From positions 4,588,001-4,652,000 of the forward strand of contig NZ_CP154845.1 in assembly GCF_047302285.1 (NCBI RefSeq): DNA of 64,000 nt. The letters are read 5' to 3'. Below, one piece after another: positions 1 through 8,865 of this stretch. Source of the stretch: Robertmurraya sp047302285. GTDB lineage: Bacteria; Bacillota; Bacilli; Bacillales; Cytobacillaceae. The translations under genes and the position numbers were made by a program. Numbering within the stretch: position 1 is the first letter of the stretch; each line of letters opens with the position of its first letter. The notes beneath the pieces were generated by a model. The model was not told the DNA's origin. It ran no database searches and saw only the letters and a list, made by a program, of their open reading frames with translations.

Positions 1-135
1 CCCTTGCAGTAAACCGACTAATGGAAACGATTTGATACTACTTCTGAGATGTTGCTTATCCATAGGAAGGGCAGAACGAATCGGTACCGCTGTGAAAAAT
101 TGCAGGTTCAATAAGAAGCCTCTTATAAAATTCAC
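1..135 (-). CDS. cobS: CobS, adenosylcobinamide-GDP ribazoletransferase (N-terminal 45 codons only)
   Basis: This partial gene starts with GTG at 135 and runs off the window edge. The 45 visible residues begin MNFIRGFLLNLQFFTAVPIR, which is the typical amphipathic CobS N-terminus (LQF.T.(I/V)P pattern). CobS joins adenosylcobinamide-GDP and alpha-ribazole in the membrane, the last step of lower-ligand assembly. A GGGGGA ribosome binding site lies in the last codons of cobQ, and only 3 nt separate the cobQ stop from this start, so it continues the cobalamin operon. It is too short for the ORF finder but fits by both sequence and context. Confidence 0.85.
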   Translation of the reverse strand, partial: MNFIRGFLLNLQFFTAVPIRSALPMDKQHLRSSIKSFPLVGLLQG

Positions 136-138
136 GGT

Positions 139-1635
139 TTAAGTCCCCCAGCTATGGACGATTTCCTTGACTCTTTCCCAATCCATATGCTGTTTCAACG
201 TAAGACTCAGTTCATCGTATTTCTCTTCCTTCAAGTCTTGGCGATAGATCACTTCTTTTGTTGGAAGTAGCTTCTCTTGGCGAATTCCATTTAACCAGTA
301 ATTCCGAAACTCATCATTATGAAAAAGATGGTGCACATACGTTCCGATTATTTTTCCTTCATGACCATAATAACCTTCTTCTTTGCCATCATCCAAAATT
401 AAAAACGGACTTCCGTTTTCTATTGGTTCTGTTACACCAAGATGAATTTCATACCCTGCGATCGGCCGATTTCCTTTTACCTGTACAGATTGTGCGTAAC
501 GTCCTTTGAAACGCACCGTCTTCTTTTCGGCTGTAAACACGGTTGTACTTGGGATCAATTGCAGTCCTTTTAAGCGATTGCCAACAACTCCTGTGTCAGA
601 GCCAGCCACATCGACAATTTCTTGACCAAGCATCTGATATCCACCACATAGCCCGACTATCCGTCCACCCTTTTTCACATAATCATTCAGCCGCACTGCA
701 AGTCCCGACTCAATGATGTAGCTTAGATCATGAATCGTGCTTTTTGTTCCTGGAATGATGACCGCATCAGGCTGGCCGAATTGAGAAGGGTTTTTTATGA
801 AACGAATACTGACATCCTCTTCATCATAAAATGGTTCAATGTCACTGTAATTAGAGATGAATGGTAAATGGATGACGGCTATATCGATGTCCCCATTCCC
901 TTTTCGATTCGTTTGGATCGATAAAGAGTCCTCACCATCAATCATATGATCATGAACATACGGTAACACTCCTAATACTGGAACTCCGGTTCTTTCCTCC
1001 AACCACTTCGCTCCATCTTCAAAGAGACTCATATCCCCTCGAAATTTATTGATAAAAATCCCTTTCACTCTTTTTCGCTCAGCTGGATCGAGAAGTTCTA
1101 ACGTGCCGACCACATTCGCAAAAACACCGCCTCGGTCAATGTCAGCAACGAGAATAACAGGGACGTCTGCAAGTTCAGCAACTTTCATATTGACAAGTTC
1201 CCGATCTTTTAAATTGATTTCAGCCGGACTTCCTGCTCCTTCAATCACTACTACATCAAAGCTTGTTTCCAATTTATGAAGAGCCTCTTTGATCACCTTT
1301 ACCCCTTCATCATAAAAATGATCACGATACCCTTTGCCCGATAACGTTTGTACAGCCTTACCTAACAGCACGACCTCTGATTGCATATCCGATCTTGGCT
1401 TCAGTAAAATGGGATTCATCCAAACGGATGCTTCGATTTTAGCAGCCTCTGCTTGGATCCCTTGCGCTCGTCCAATTTCCTTACCATCTACGGTTACATA
1501 TGAATTATTGGACATATTTTGTGATTTAAAAGGAGCGACCTTCACATCTTCTAAAGCGAAGAGTCGACAAAGCGCCGTTACCACGAGACTCTTCCCGACA
1601 TCTGATGCCGTACCTTGAATCATCACGCCTTTCAT
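139..1635 (-). CDS. cobQ: Cobyric acid synthase CobQ/CbiP
   Basis: This 498-residue protein matches the family length. It performs the glutamine-dependent amidation of adenosylcobyrinic acid a,c-diamide to cobyric acid. The N-terminal dethiobiotin-synthetase-like ATP site reads GTASDVGKS (residues 8-16). The C-terminal class I glutamine amidotransferase domain shows the nucleophile context GLCGGYQMLG (about residue 330) and the HH-containing segment GTYVHHLF (about 430). Its start overlaps the cobU stop by 4 nt, so the genes are translationally coupled. In this operon it may act on cobyrinic intermediates or salvaged corrinoids, because no corrin-ring-building genes are visible here. Confidence 0.96.
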   Translation of the reverse strand: MKGVMIQGTASDVGKSLVVTALCRLFALEDVKVAPFKSQNMSNNSYVTVDGKEIGRAQGIQAEAAKIEASVWMNPILLKPRSDMQSEVVLLGKAVQTLSGKGYRDHFYDEGVKVIKEALHKLETSFDVVVIEGAGSPAEINLKDRELVNMKVAELADVPVILVADIDRGGVFANVVGTLELLDPAERKRVKGIFINKFRGDMSLFEDGAKWLEERTGVPVLGVLPYVHDHMIDGEDSLSIQTNRKGNGDIDIAVIHLPFISNYSDIEPFYDEEDVSIRFIKNPSQFGQPDAVIIPGTKSTIHDLSYIIESGLAVRLNDYVKKGGRIVGLCGGYQMLGQEIVDVAGSDTGVVGNRLKGLQLIPSTTVFTAEKKTVRFKGRYAQSVQVKGNRPIAGYEIHLGVTEPIENGSPFLILDDGKEEGYYGHEGKIIGTYVHHLFHNDEFRNYWLNGIRQEKLLPTKEVIYRQDLKEEKYDELSLTLKQHMDWERVKEIVHSWGT

Positions 1636-2186
1636 ACATTTTCCTCCTTCATGGCAATCGGGATTCCCGCTTCCACTAAATAAGCGATTCTAGAGCGAGC
1701 AACAAGTTCTTGATGTAAGTTCCCAATAACTTTGCTATACTTCAGAACGAGCTCATTCTCATCACTGATCCCTTCCCACAGAACTTCATTGCTCACCAAT
1801 ATTAACTCGGCACAATTTGCTTGAACGACATCAATTCCACGTAGTAACTTTTCCAAAATTTGCGGATCCCACTTGTCTTGAGAAAATAACTCATTATTTA
1901 ATAACGTTGTGACACAATCAAGGAGGACAATATCCTTCTTTGAAAAAGATGTAGCGATCGCCTCAATCCCTGTCGATTGCTCCCATGTCGTCCACGGGAA
2001 CTCACTTTCTTGCCTTTCTTGTTGATGCCGTTTAATCCTTTGTTCCATTTCCTTATCACTCGCCACACCAGTTGCAAGATAATGAAGATTGCCTTCTAGT
2101 TCCCTCGTTCTTTCCTTCGCTAGCTTTTCGGCAAATGTACTTTTCCCACTTCTGACGCCACCTGTAATAAAAATCATCTTGTCCAT
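1632..2186 (-). CDS. cobU: Bifunctional adenosylcobinamide kinase / adenosylcobinamide-phosphate guanylyltransferase
   Basis: This 184-residue protein matches the CobU length. The P-loop is ITGGVRSGKSTFAEKLA, the exact CobU hallmark (G-G-x-R-S-G-K-S, residues 9-16). The enzyme phosphorylates adenosylcobinamide and transfers GMP to give adenosylcobinamide-GDP, the substrate of CobS. The VLLDCVTTLL segment in mid-protein is another family signature. It overlaps cobQ by 4 nt downstream and cobD by 13 nt upstream. Confidence 0.96.
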   Translation of the reverse strand: MDKMIFITGGVRSGKSTFAEKLAKERTRELEGNLHYLATGVASDKEMEQRIKRHQQERQESEFPWTTWEQSTGIEAIATSFSKKDIVLLDCVTTLLNNELFSQDKWDPQILEKLLRGIDVVQANCAELILVSNEVLWEGISDENELVLKYSKVIGNLHQELVARSRIAYLVEAGIPIAMKEENV

Positions 2187-3235
2187 TCCTTTAAGGCTTT
2201 ACGTAATTGTTCGTTTTCCTCTTTACTCTTAATGGCAAATCGGAGCCATCGTCCCTCTAGACTAGGGAAATTCATCGTATGGCGAGGGACGATACCTCGC
2301 TCTAACAAATATTCAAATAATGGGAGCTGTATTTCGATATGAGGCCATCTCAAAAGATAAAAATTGGTTTCTGATGGTGTTATCTCAAACCCTTTCTCTT
2401 TCAAAAAAGAGAAAAGCTTCTCTCGTTCTTTCTTTATGTACTGGTGTGTTTGAGCGATAAAGGACTCTTCTTGCAGACAAATTTCTCCCGCACGAATGGC
2501 AATGCCGTTGACACTCCAATGAGATTGATAGCTTTTAAGTTTTTCTATCACCTGTTCATCTGCCAACAAATAGCCAAGTCTCAGGCTTGGAATCGCAAAC
2601 ATTTTTGTCATGGAACGGAGAAGAATTACATTTGAGAAATTTTCCATAATCGGAACAAGAGATTGATAGCTCTCCCAAAAATCATAAAAGGCTTCATCTA
2701 TGACTAGATAGGTTTTCCTCTCTTTGCACAACTCCGCTAACGCTAGCATCTGTTCATAAGGAAAACAAACGCCAGTAGGGTTATTCGGGTTACATAAGAA
2801 GATTGCTTCAACCTCATTTATTGGAAGTCCATCTAGGTTCAATTGCCAGTTCTCATCTAAAAAATGATAAACAATCTCACAATCATTTGCCTGGCACGCT
2901 TTTTCGTATTCGGAAAAAGTTGGTTGGATGATGAGAACTTTTTTTTCAGCGAAAAATCTTCCTAACAATGAAATAAGCTCTGCTCCCCCATTTCCAACCA
3001 TGATCATTTCCTCTTGGAGTTTTTCCTTTGATGCTATCAGCTTCTTCAAAGAGGTGGCCTCAGGATCGGGGTATTCCTTAATGTCTGTGAAGAAGTTCAT
3101 CCAGTTATCTCTTAATGCCTTTGGCGGTCCAAGCGGATTGATATTTGCACTTAAATCAATCCTTTTTTCCGGCATTGGCAAATTCATAGTTTCATAGATA
3201 TAATGCGGATTCGCTCCATGTGATGGCCAGTTCAA
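2174..3235 (-). CDS. cobD: L-threonine-O-3-phosphate decarboxylase (PLP-dependent, CobD/CobC type)
   Basis: This 353-residue fold-type I aminotransferase-family protein has the N-terminal SHGANP and DLSANINPLGPP motifs typical of cobalamin CobD/CobC proteins. It also has FLCNPNNPTG and the PLP-lysine segment SMTKMFAIPSLRLGY. The enzyme makes (R)-1-amino-2-propanol-O-2-phosphate, the linker CbiB attaches to cobyric acid. The start at 3235 is kept because the HGANP motif lies upstream of the next Met. That start overlaps cbiB by 44 nt. A histidinol-phosphate aminotransferase is the main alternative, but operon context and N-terminal motif argue against it. Confidence 0.92.
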   Translation of the reverse strand: MNWPSHGANPHYIYETMNLPMPEKRIDLSANINPLGPPKALRDNWMNFFTDIKEYPDPEATSLKKLIASKEKLQEEMIMVGNGGAELISLLGRFFAEKKVLIIQPTFSEYEKACQANDCEIVYHFLDENWQLNLDGLPINEVEAIFLCNPNNPTGVCFPYEQMLALAELCKERKTYLVIDEAFYDFWESYQSLVPIMENFSNVILLRSMTKMFAIPSLRLGYLLADEQVIEKLKSYQSHWSVNGIAIRAGEICLQEESFIAQTHQYIKKEREKLFSFLKEKGFEITPSETNFYLLRWPHIEIQLPLFEYLLERGIVPRHTMNFPSLEGRWLRFAIKSKEENEQLRKALKEWTR

Positions 3236-4172
3236 TTAGGATTCCTCCAATCCAAAGTAGCAGTGTAAATAGCATAGTCGTTTTCGTTAAAATTCGATTT
3301 GTGAGGAGAATATGGTTCTTTTCCAACGGAGTATGTGGTTCACCCATTCGTGCTCGATCTGACACCAATCCTTTATAATAGTTCACGCCTCCAAGTTGTA
3401 CCCCTAAAAGAGCGGCTACTGCAGCTTCAAGCCAGCCACTATTTGGGCTTGGGTGCTTTTTAGCGTCTTGTAAAAAGAGTTTCCATGCTTCTGCTCTCCT
3501 GAGCATCAACGGCTTATGACCAATTAATATGATATACCCTGAAAGGCGACTAGGGAGCCAGTTAACGAGATCATCAAGCTTGGCTGATGCCCAACCAAAT
3601 TGTAAAAACCGTTCATTTTTATAGCCAACCATGGAATCACAGGTGTTAATCGCTCGGTAAATCATGGCGAGAGGAGCTCCACCAATTAGGGCCCAAAATA
3701 ACGGCGCAGTCACTCCGTCGCTCGTATTTTCAGCAACGGTTTCAACGGTTCCTCTAACAATATCACTTTCACCAAGCTGTTCTGTATCTCTTCCAACAAT
3801 ATAGGAGAGCTTTAATCGTGCCTGCTGTAGGTCTCCTTCTTGTAATGGGTAATACACTTCGAGTGCAGCTTCTTGTAAGTTCCTTCGAGCAATCGTAGTT
3901 GCGATAAGTATGCTTTCCGCTAAAACCCCAACCACCACATGTACTTCGTAGCTTAACCACACAACGACTGAGGTTATGATCGATACAATGAGTACAACAA
4001 GGAACACCATCGCTATCCCTTTTATCCGACGAGAACCCTTTTTATTCAAGTTTTTTTCCAAAATGGCGATAAGCGATCCGATCCATTTCACAGGATGAGG
4101 CCATTTTTGGGGGTCTCCAATAACAGCATCAATAAAAATAGCAATGGTAAGAGCAATCAAGTGAAGGATCAT
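3192..4172 (-). CDS. cbiB: Adenosylcobinamide-phosphate synthase CbiB
   Basis: This 326-residue integral membrane protein has the CbiB N-terminal signature IDAVIGDPQKWPHPVKWIG (residues 14-32). Mid-protein it has the acidic/Asn-rich segment TVAENTSDGVTAPLFWALIGGAP. CbiB condenses cobyric acid with the aminopropanol phosphate produced by CobD. It overlaps btuD-cbiZ by 4 nt upstream and cobD by 44 nt downstream, so the two linker-forming steps are tightly coupled in translation. Confidence 0.95.
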   Translation of the reverse strand: MILHLIALTIAIFIDAVIGDPQKWPHPVKWIGSLIAILEKNLNKKGSRRIKGIAMVFLVVLIVSIITSVVVWLSYEVHVVVGVLAESILIATTIARRNLQEAALEVYYPLQEGDLQQARLKLSYIVGRDTEQLGESDIVRGTVETVAENTSDGVTAPLFWALIGGAPLAMIYRAINTCDSMVGYKNERFLQFGWASAKLDDLVNWLPSRLSGYIILIGHKPLMLRRAEAWKLFLQDAKKHPSPNSGWLEAAVAALLGVQLGGVNYYKGLVSDRARMGEPHTPLEKNHILLTNRILTKTTMLFTLLLWIGGILIELAITWSESALYL

Positions 4173-5638
4173 TGTTGCCTCTTCCTTTTACGGCTTTTTT
4201 CGATCGCCTCTGTTGTACATTCAAAGACCCCTTGACTAATAAGTTTCCCAAGAGGAGTAATCGTTCCAGCATACTCTAATTTTTTCCCCATTTGCGTTGC
4301 CGCAATAAGGATGCTGTCGGTGGAAGTCCCTGTAGCTACTGTACCCGTTACTGAATCCAATACTTTTAGGTTATCCATCACCTTTACCTTCGCTTCTGTT
4401 GCCGTCATAATACTTTGAATAAAAGCCTCTTCCGTCAGCTCCCCATTGACGAAGATCCATGTGTTGATTGTACCTGGAACAAGTTCGAAGGAGTGCTCAG
4501 CACTTCTGGAAGCATCTACTGCATTTCCCACTCCTGCTGTCACGATGACCAATGCAGAAAAGCCTTCTGCTTTTAAAACTTTGTAGGCAACATCCTCCAC
4601 GTATACTGCGGTCATCATCCCGATCGTTTCTGAAGGTTCGAAGCCTTTATCTTTTAAAAATGTGAGCATTTCCTGACGATGATCATCGCAATCATAACTT
4701 TTATCGACATGACGATTGACGAAAGTGCGATGCCAACCTAACCCAGAGCCTACAACTCCTGAAGACATCGTCCTTAACGGAACTGGTGAATGAAGGGAAA
4801 TGAACTCCTCCATAATACTCATATATCGTGGTTCAATTTCTACACTCACTTGATTGGTCTCGTATTTCGGCAGGAGGACCATTTGCGGAACAGGAATACT
4901 AGGATGTGGATGCTTCTCCACATCCGTACGGTAAACCTCTTTTATTTTTTCTACTTTGACTACTTCATTCGGAACATCATTCGTATGGACAGATCCATCT
5001 TCAAGCAGTAACAGACGATCACAATAAAGACTCGCTAAATTCAAATCATGAAAAATCGAGATAACCGTTAAGCCCTTCTCCATTGTCCAGCTCTTTAAAA
5101 GATCTAATAACTCCTTTTGATAGGACAGATCAAGATGATTGGTCGGTTCATCTAATAAAAGAATTTCCGGTTCTTGCACAAGTGCTTGCGCAAGAAAAAC
5201 CCGTTGGCGCTCGCCCCCAGAAAGATCTTGAATGCTCTTATGTTGAAATGCCGCAATTCCGGTTTGAACCATCGCTTCCTGAACAGTTCGTTCATCTTCA
5301 TTACTCCACGAACGAAACCAACCATCTTGATGAGCATAGCGACCAAGGGAAACCGTCTCCTTTACGGTATAGGAAAAGGTTTGTGAGGAATGCTGTGAAA
5401 GAACAGCGATCATCTTTGCCAGCTCTTTCATCGTATATTTATTTATGGACTTGCCTTTGATCATGATACTGCCTTGCTGAAAGGAAAGAATTCCAGAAAT
5501 CATTTTCAACAAAGTCGTTTTGCCACTGCCATTCGGCCCTAACACTCCGAATAGCTCTCCTTCTGCAACTTGAAAAGAGACATTCTTAACGATCGGTTCT
5601 TTTGAATACCCACCTGAAAGTTGTTCAACCTTAAGCAT
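4169..5638 (-). CDS. btuD: Corrinoid ABC transporter ATPase fused to adenosylcobinamide amidohydrolase (BtuD-CbiZ)
   Basis: The first ~260 residues form an ABC ATPase with Walker A GPNGSGKTT, signature LSGGERQRV and Walker B LLLLDEPTNHLD. The last ~220 residues are a CbiZ domain (from about TMSSGVVGSGLGWHRTFVNRHV to the end), which hydrolyses cobinamide to cobyric acid for remodelling. The same fusion is known in B. subtilis YvrA. An upstream in-frame GTG at 5659 would add 7 residues. I chose ATG 5638 because the ABC domain starts there; ribosome binding sites are ambiguous for both. It couples import to salvage: cobyric acid released here is the CbiB substrate. Confidence 0.93.
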   Translation of the reverse strand: MLKVEQLSGGYSKEPIVKNVSFQVAEGELFGVLGPNGSGKTTLLKMISGILSFQQGSIMIKGKSINKYTMKELAKMIAVLSQHSSQTFSYTVKETVSLGRYAHQDGWFRSWSNEDERTVQEAMVQTGIAAFQHKSIQDLSGGERQRVFLAQALVQEPEILLLDEPTNHLDLSYQKELLDLLKSWTMEKGLTVISIFHDLNLASLYCDRLLLLEDGSVHTNDVPNEVVKVEKIKEVYRTDVEKHPHPSIPVPQMVLLPKYETNQVSVEIEPRYMSIMEEFISLHSPVPLRTMSSGVVGSGLGWHRTFVNRHVDKSYDCDDHRQEMLTFLKDKGFEPSETIGMMTAVYVEDVAYKVLKAEGFSALVIVTAGVGNAVDASRSAEHSFELVPGTINTWIFVNGELTEEAFIQSIMTATEAKVKVMDNLKVLDSVTGTVATGTSTDSILIAATQMGKKLEYAGTITPLGKLISQGVFECTTEAIEKSRKRKRQQ

Positions 5639-6683
5639 CTGCTCCACTTCTTTCCGCACTTCTTCTTTTCATTAAAATCATTCCAAATGCTGGGGCTCCA
5701 ATTAATGCTGTAATAACCCCAATTGGGAGCTCAATCGGAGAAATGATCGTTCGGGAGACTAAATCTGCTAATATAAGGAATCCACTCCCTGTCAAAATAG
5801 ATAACGGGAGTAAATGAGTATGGTCTGGGCCCCATAGCATTCTTGTTAAGTGGGGAATCACGAGACCGACGAAACCAATCGTCCCTGAAACAGCAACGGC
5901 TGCACCCGTTAATATGGAACCTGCAATTAAGATCACCATTTTCCTTCTCTGGACATTAACCCCTAAATGCTGCGCACGCTCTTCTCCAAAGGACATCGCA
6001 TTTAGCTCCTTCGTGTTGGCCATCAAAATAATGGAACCTAGTATAAAGAATGGAAGAATGATCTGTACATAGCTCCAACCTCTCATGGAGACACTTCCGA
6101 GAAGCCAGCCGATAATCTGTCTTAATTCTTCTCCTGTCAAAGCGATGATTAAAGAGATAAAAGCACCTAAAAATGAGCTAAAAATAATTCCTGTTAAAAT
6201 AATGGTTTCAACCTTCATCCCTTTATCAATTTTTCGCGCGAAACCTAAAACGAAAAAGATCGTTAAAAAAGCAAAAAGAATACTGAGTAGCGGCAACGTA
6301 AAGGAGCCTACAAAAGGAATCGAGAATTGGAAAAATAAAGTGAGAACAGCACCTACTGATGCTCCAGACGATACTCCTAATGTATATGGATCCGCTAACG
6401 GATTCCGTAAAAGACCTTGAAAGGCCGCTCCCGCAATTGCGAGTGCCGCCCCTACTAGTCCTGCTAAAATTACTCTTGGTAACCGAATACTTAGGACAAT
6501 ATTCGCTTGCATTGGGTCGATGTGTTCGATGGATGTAAAACGGAAAATTTCAGCACCGATAATTTGTATGATGTTTCCGATAGGGACTGAGACTGTCCCT
6601 ATCGAAATGCCTAATAAACATGAAACGAGCAAGAATGCGATCGCAATGATATAGGCAAAAGCTTGATGACCCATTTTTTTCAT
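5631..6683 (-). CDS. btuC: Cobalamin/corrinoid ABC transporter permease (BtuC family)
   Basis: This 350-residue FecCD/BtuC-type permease has about ten predicted membrane segments. Family motifs include RLPRVILAGLVGAALAIAG, FQGLLRNPLADPYTLGVSSG and the C-terminal FVGLVIPHLTRM(L)WGPDH. It moves corrinoids delivered by BtuF with the adjacent ATPase. The 25-nt gap from btuF and the overlap with btuD-cbiZ place it in the same operon. Corrinoid rather than siderophore specificity is inferred from the B12 riboswitch and neighbours. Confidence 0.93.
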   Translation of the reverse strand: MKKMGHQAFAYIIAIAFLLVSCLLGISIGTVSVPIGNIIQIIGAEIFRFTSIEHIDPMQANIVLSIRLPRVILAGLVGAALAIAGAAFQGLLRNPLADPYTLGVSSGASVGAVLTLFFQFSIPFVGSFTLPLLSILFAFLTIFFVLGFARKIDKGMKVETIILTGIIFSSFLGAFISLIIALTGEELRQIIGWLLGSVSMRGWSYVQIILPFFILGSIILMANTKELNAMSFGEERAQHLGVNVQRRKMVILIAGSILTGAAVAVSGTIGFVGLVIPHLTRMLWGPDHTHLLPLSILTGSGFLILADLVSRTIISPIELPIGVITALIGAPAFGMILMKRRSAERSGADA

Positions 6684-6708
6684 CGTTATCTCTCCAAACT
6701 AAGTAGAA

Positions 6709-7677
6709 TTACTCAAATGCTTCTGGATAGACCGCCTTTGCCAATTCCTCTAATCCATCTGCAAGTCTTGGACCCGAACGAGTGACAAGATCGGAGTGAA
6801 CATCAATTACCTGCTTATTCTTTACAGCCTTTACATCTTGCCAGCCTTCTCTTGCAAGTACTAAATCTACCGCATTTTCAGTGTAATATCCGTAAGTCGT
6901 AATAATGACATCTGGATTCCGCTCAATAAAAGATTCCTCATCCAAGTTGGGCCATCCATCTAAATCTCCTACTCCATTTTCCGCATGAATGAGTGACAAC
7001 ATCTCATCCATAAAGGTGTTTTTCCCTGCAACATAAATGTCTGGAGCTGGACTGATTTCAAAAATAACCGATTTAGGTTCTGTAATCCCTGCCGTCTTCT
7101 CTTCTATGTCGGCAATTTTTGTTTTCATTCCATTTATGATTTCTTCTGCCTTTTCTTTTTCACCTGTAGCTGTACCGATCATTTCAATTGATTCATATAC
7201 TTCGTTAAAACTTGCTGCTTGATTGACAACGAGTACTGTTATACCTGCGTCTTTTATTTGCTGTAATCCTTCAGTAGAATTGTGAGCACTAGATGCGTGC
7301 GCTAAGACCAAATCTGGTGCTAGAGAGATAATCTTCTCTACATTCATTTCCATGCCACCGATTTTTTCCTTTTCTATTACTTCTTCCGGATAATTATCAT
7401 GTTCAGACACACCAACAATTTCATCTCCAAGACCGAGAGCATAAGCAACTTCCGTATTACTTGGAATCAAGGAGACAATCTTTTCTGGTTTTTCCTGAAT
7501 GACGACTTCATCGCCAATTGCATCGGTGATCGTTACTGGGAATGTAGGTTCTTCTGCTGGCTCTTGTACTTCATCACCTGCGTTATTTTCCTCAACTGGT
7601 GATTCGGTCTCACCGCAGCCCGCTAAAATTCCTATTGATAATAATAGTGCGAATAAAATTGAAACCCATTTCTTCAT
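6709..7677 (-). CDS. btuF: Corrinoid-binding lipoprotein (BtuF family)
   Basis: This is a 322-residue substrate-binding lipoprotein. The signal peptide ends in the lipobox LAGC (Cys21) and is followed by an acidic Glu/Asn-rich linker. The PBP2 domain has the usual KIVSLIPSNTEVAYALGLGD opening. An in-frame ORF extends 20 codons upstream, but I chose ATG 7677. It has GGAGG 9 nt upstream and starts a normal signal peptide; the extension would run into the leader terminator region. It is the first gene after the cobalamin riboswitch. Confidence 0.93.
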   Translation of the reverse strand: MKKWVSILFALLLSIGILAGCGETESPVEENNAGDEVQEPAEEPTFPVTITDAIGDEVVIQEKPEKIVSLIPSNTEVAYALGLGDEIVGVSEHDNYPEEVIEKEKIGGMEMNVEKIISLAPDLVLAHASSAHNSTEGLQQIKDAGITVLVVNQAASFNEVYESIEMIGTATGEKEKAEEIINGMKTKIADIEEKTAGITEPKSVIFEISPAPDIYVAGKNTFMDEMLSLIHAENGVGDLDGWPNLDEESFIERNPDVIITTYGYYTENAVDLVLAREGWQDVKAVKNKQVIDVHSDLVTRSGPRLADGLEELAKAVYPEAFE

Positions 7678-7717
7678 CTGTTTTTGCCTCCATAAATAAT
7701 GTGATGTTGTGGAGAGC

Positions 7718-7755
7718 ATAAAAAAACATCTCCACAATGAAGAAATGGAGATGTT
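7718..7755 (-). terminator. Intrinsic terminator between B12 riboswitch and btuF
   Basis: On the minus strand AACATCTCCA (7746-7755) pairs with TGGAGATGTT (7725-7734) and is followed by a U7 run (7720-7726). It lies after the riboswitch aptamer and 40 nt before the btuF start, as expected for transcription attenuation by adenosylcobalamin. Its 3' arm can instead pair with TCTCCACAA at 7707-7715, giving a second hairpin that excludes the terminator. Confidence 0.85.
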
Positions 7756-7824
7756 GGATTAGCAATTAATATACAAATAGCTTCCAAACACCTCCCTATC
7801 CTCGTAGGTTTGTGGTGCACTAGA

Positions 7825-8050
7825 ATTAGGCAGGTCTCCTGGCTCATGGTCTTTGTAATGCTGCTCCTTCCCATACCATATGTACAGTGGTATTTGCAGC
7901 TTACTCCCATTAACAGTGGCGGGACCGCGTTGGAATTTCACCAACTTCCCTTTTAAGTCTACTGAAAAGATTCAGGAATGTTCAAAACTCGTAAACGAGC
8001 CTTTTACTAGAACACCCTTCCCCTTCTCTTACAGACACCTAATACTTCAT
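7825..8050 (-). promoter_or_regulatory. Cobalamin riboswitch
   Basis: Read on the minus strand, this leader holds the B12 box AGCCAGGAGACCTGC (7830-7844). Upstream are the core segments GCGGTCCCGCCACTGT and GGGAAGTTGGTGAAATTCC, in canonical order. A TATACT-like -10 lies at 8074-8079. The aptamer should repress btuF-cobS when B12 is plentiful. The exact 5' end of the aptamer is approximate. Confidence 0.95.
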
Positions 8051-8117
8051 GTATGAAATTTTCCGTTGTCATCAGTATACACTATTTTTCCCTTTAAAGA
8101 AGTTAACACTTTTCGAA

Positions 8118-8849
8118 CTATTCAAGCATAACGGAAATGGAGTCCCCAAGCCCAATCCCATCGACCGTTATTTGACAACTTCTTGCGAATAGCTTCACCC
8201 CAGCTACCTGGGCATCTTTTAAAGCTTGATCAAATTTAGGATCAATATGTTTTGCTGTCGTCACATACGAAACATCCTCCCGCTGCACGATGAAGAGAAT
8301 GGCTGTTTCATAACGGGAAGATAGTTTCGCTAGCTCTTCCACATGCTTCGTTCCTCTTGCGGTCACAGCATCTGGGAACATCCCTTGCTTACCTTCAGCT
8401 AACGTCACACTTTTGACCTCTAAAAGGAGCTCCTTTCCCTTATCATTCTCTAACAAAAAGTCCCAGCGCGAATTCCCCAGTGTATACTCCGATTTTTTAT
8501 AGTGCCAGCCAGCAAATTCACGGAGCATCCCGGCTTTAAGAGCTTTTTCAACAAGCTTGTTCGGTAGAGCAGTATTGATAGAAACAAGGCCGGTATTCGT
8601 TTCATTTTCACACAAAATAGCGGTCCATTTCGTTTTTCTGGAAGAATTATCGTGGTCCATTAACCAAACCGTCTTGCCTGGCAAGAGAAGTTCCTTTAAT
8701 CTCCCAGGGTCAGCCAAATGAGCAACAGCTACTTCATCCGTTTCAGCTATCTGACAGTGGATAATAAACCGATTGGGTCTTTCGATAAATATTGCTTTTG
8801 TCAACGCTCTAGGGAATGGCAGTCTTAGCTTTTTTGTATCATCCTTCAT
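8118..8849 (-). CDS. sfsA: SfsA-family protein
   Basis: This 243-residue protein has SfsA hallmarks: AHLADPGRLKELLLPG, SRWDFLLEN and the ELLLEVKSVTLAEGKQGMFPDAVTARG block, which contains the nuclease-like acidic Asp/Glu-x-Lys residues. The family was named for a sugar-fermentation phenotype in E. coli. Its biochemical role is not settled, although it has a DNA-binding/nuclease-like fold. I chose ATG 8849, with AGGAGGT upstream at a long 12-nt spacing; the ORF could extend to 8921 but would overlap the upstream gene. Confidence 0.9.
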   Translation of the reverse strand: MKDDTKKLRLPFPRALTKAIFIERPNRFIIHCQIAETDEVAVAHLADPGRLKELLLPGKTVWLMDHDNSSRKTKWTAILCENETNTGLVSINTALPNKLVEKALKAGMLREFAGWHYKKSEYTLGNSRWDFLLENDKGKELLLEVKSVTLAEGKQGMFPDAVTARGTKHVEELAKLSSRYETAILFIVQREDVSYVTTAKHIDPKFDQALKDAQVAGVKLFARSCQITVDGIGLGDSISVMLE

Positions 8850-8865
8850 TTTAAGAAGAGACCTC

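Noticed and set aside
7759..7944. Short ORFs inside the B12 leader
   Set aside because: They lie across the conserved riboswitch and have no ribosome binding site.
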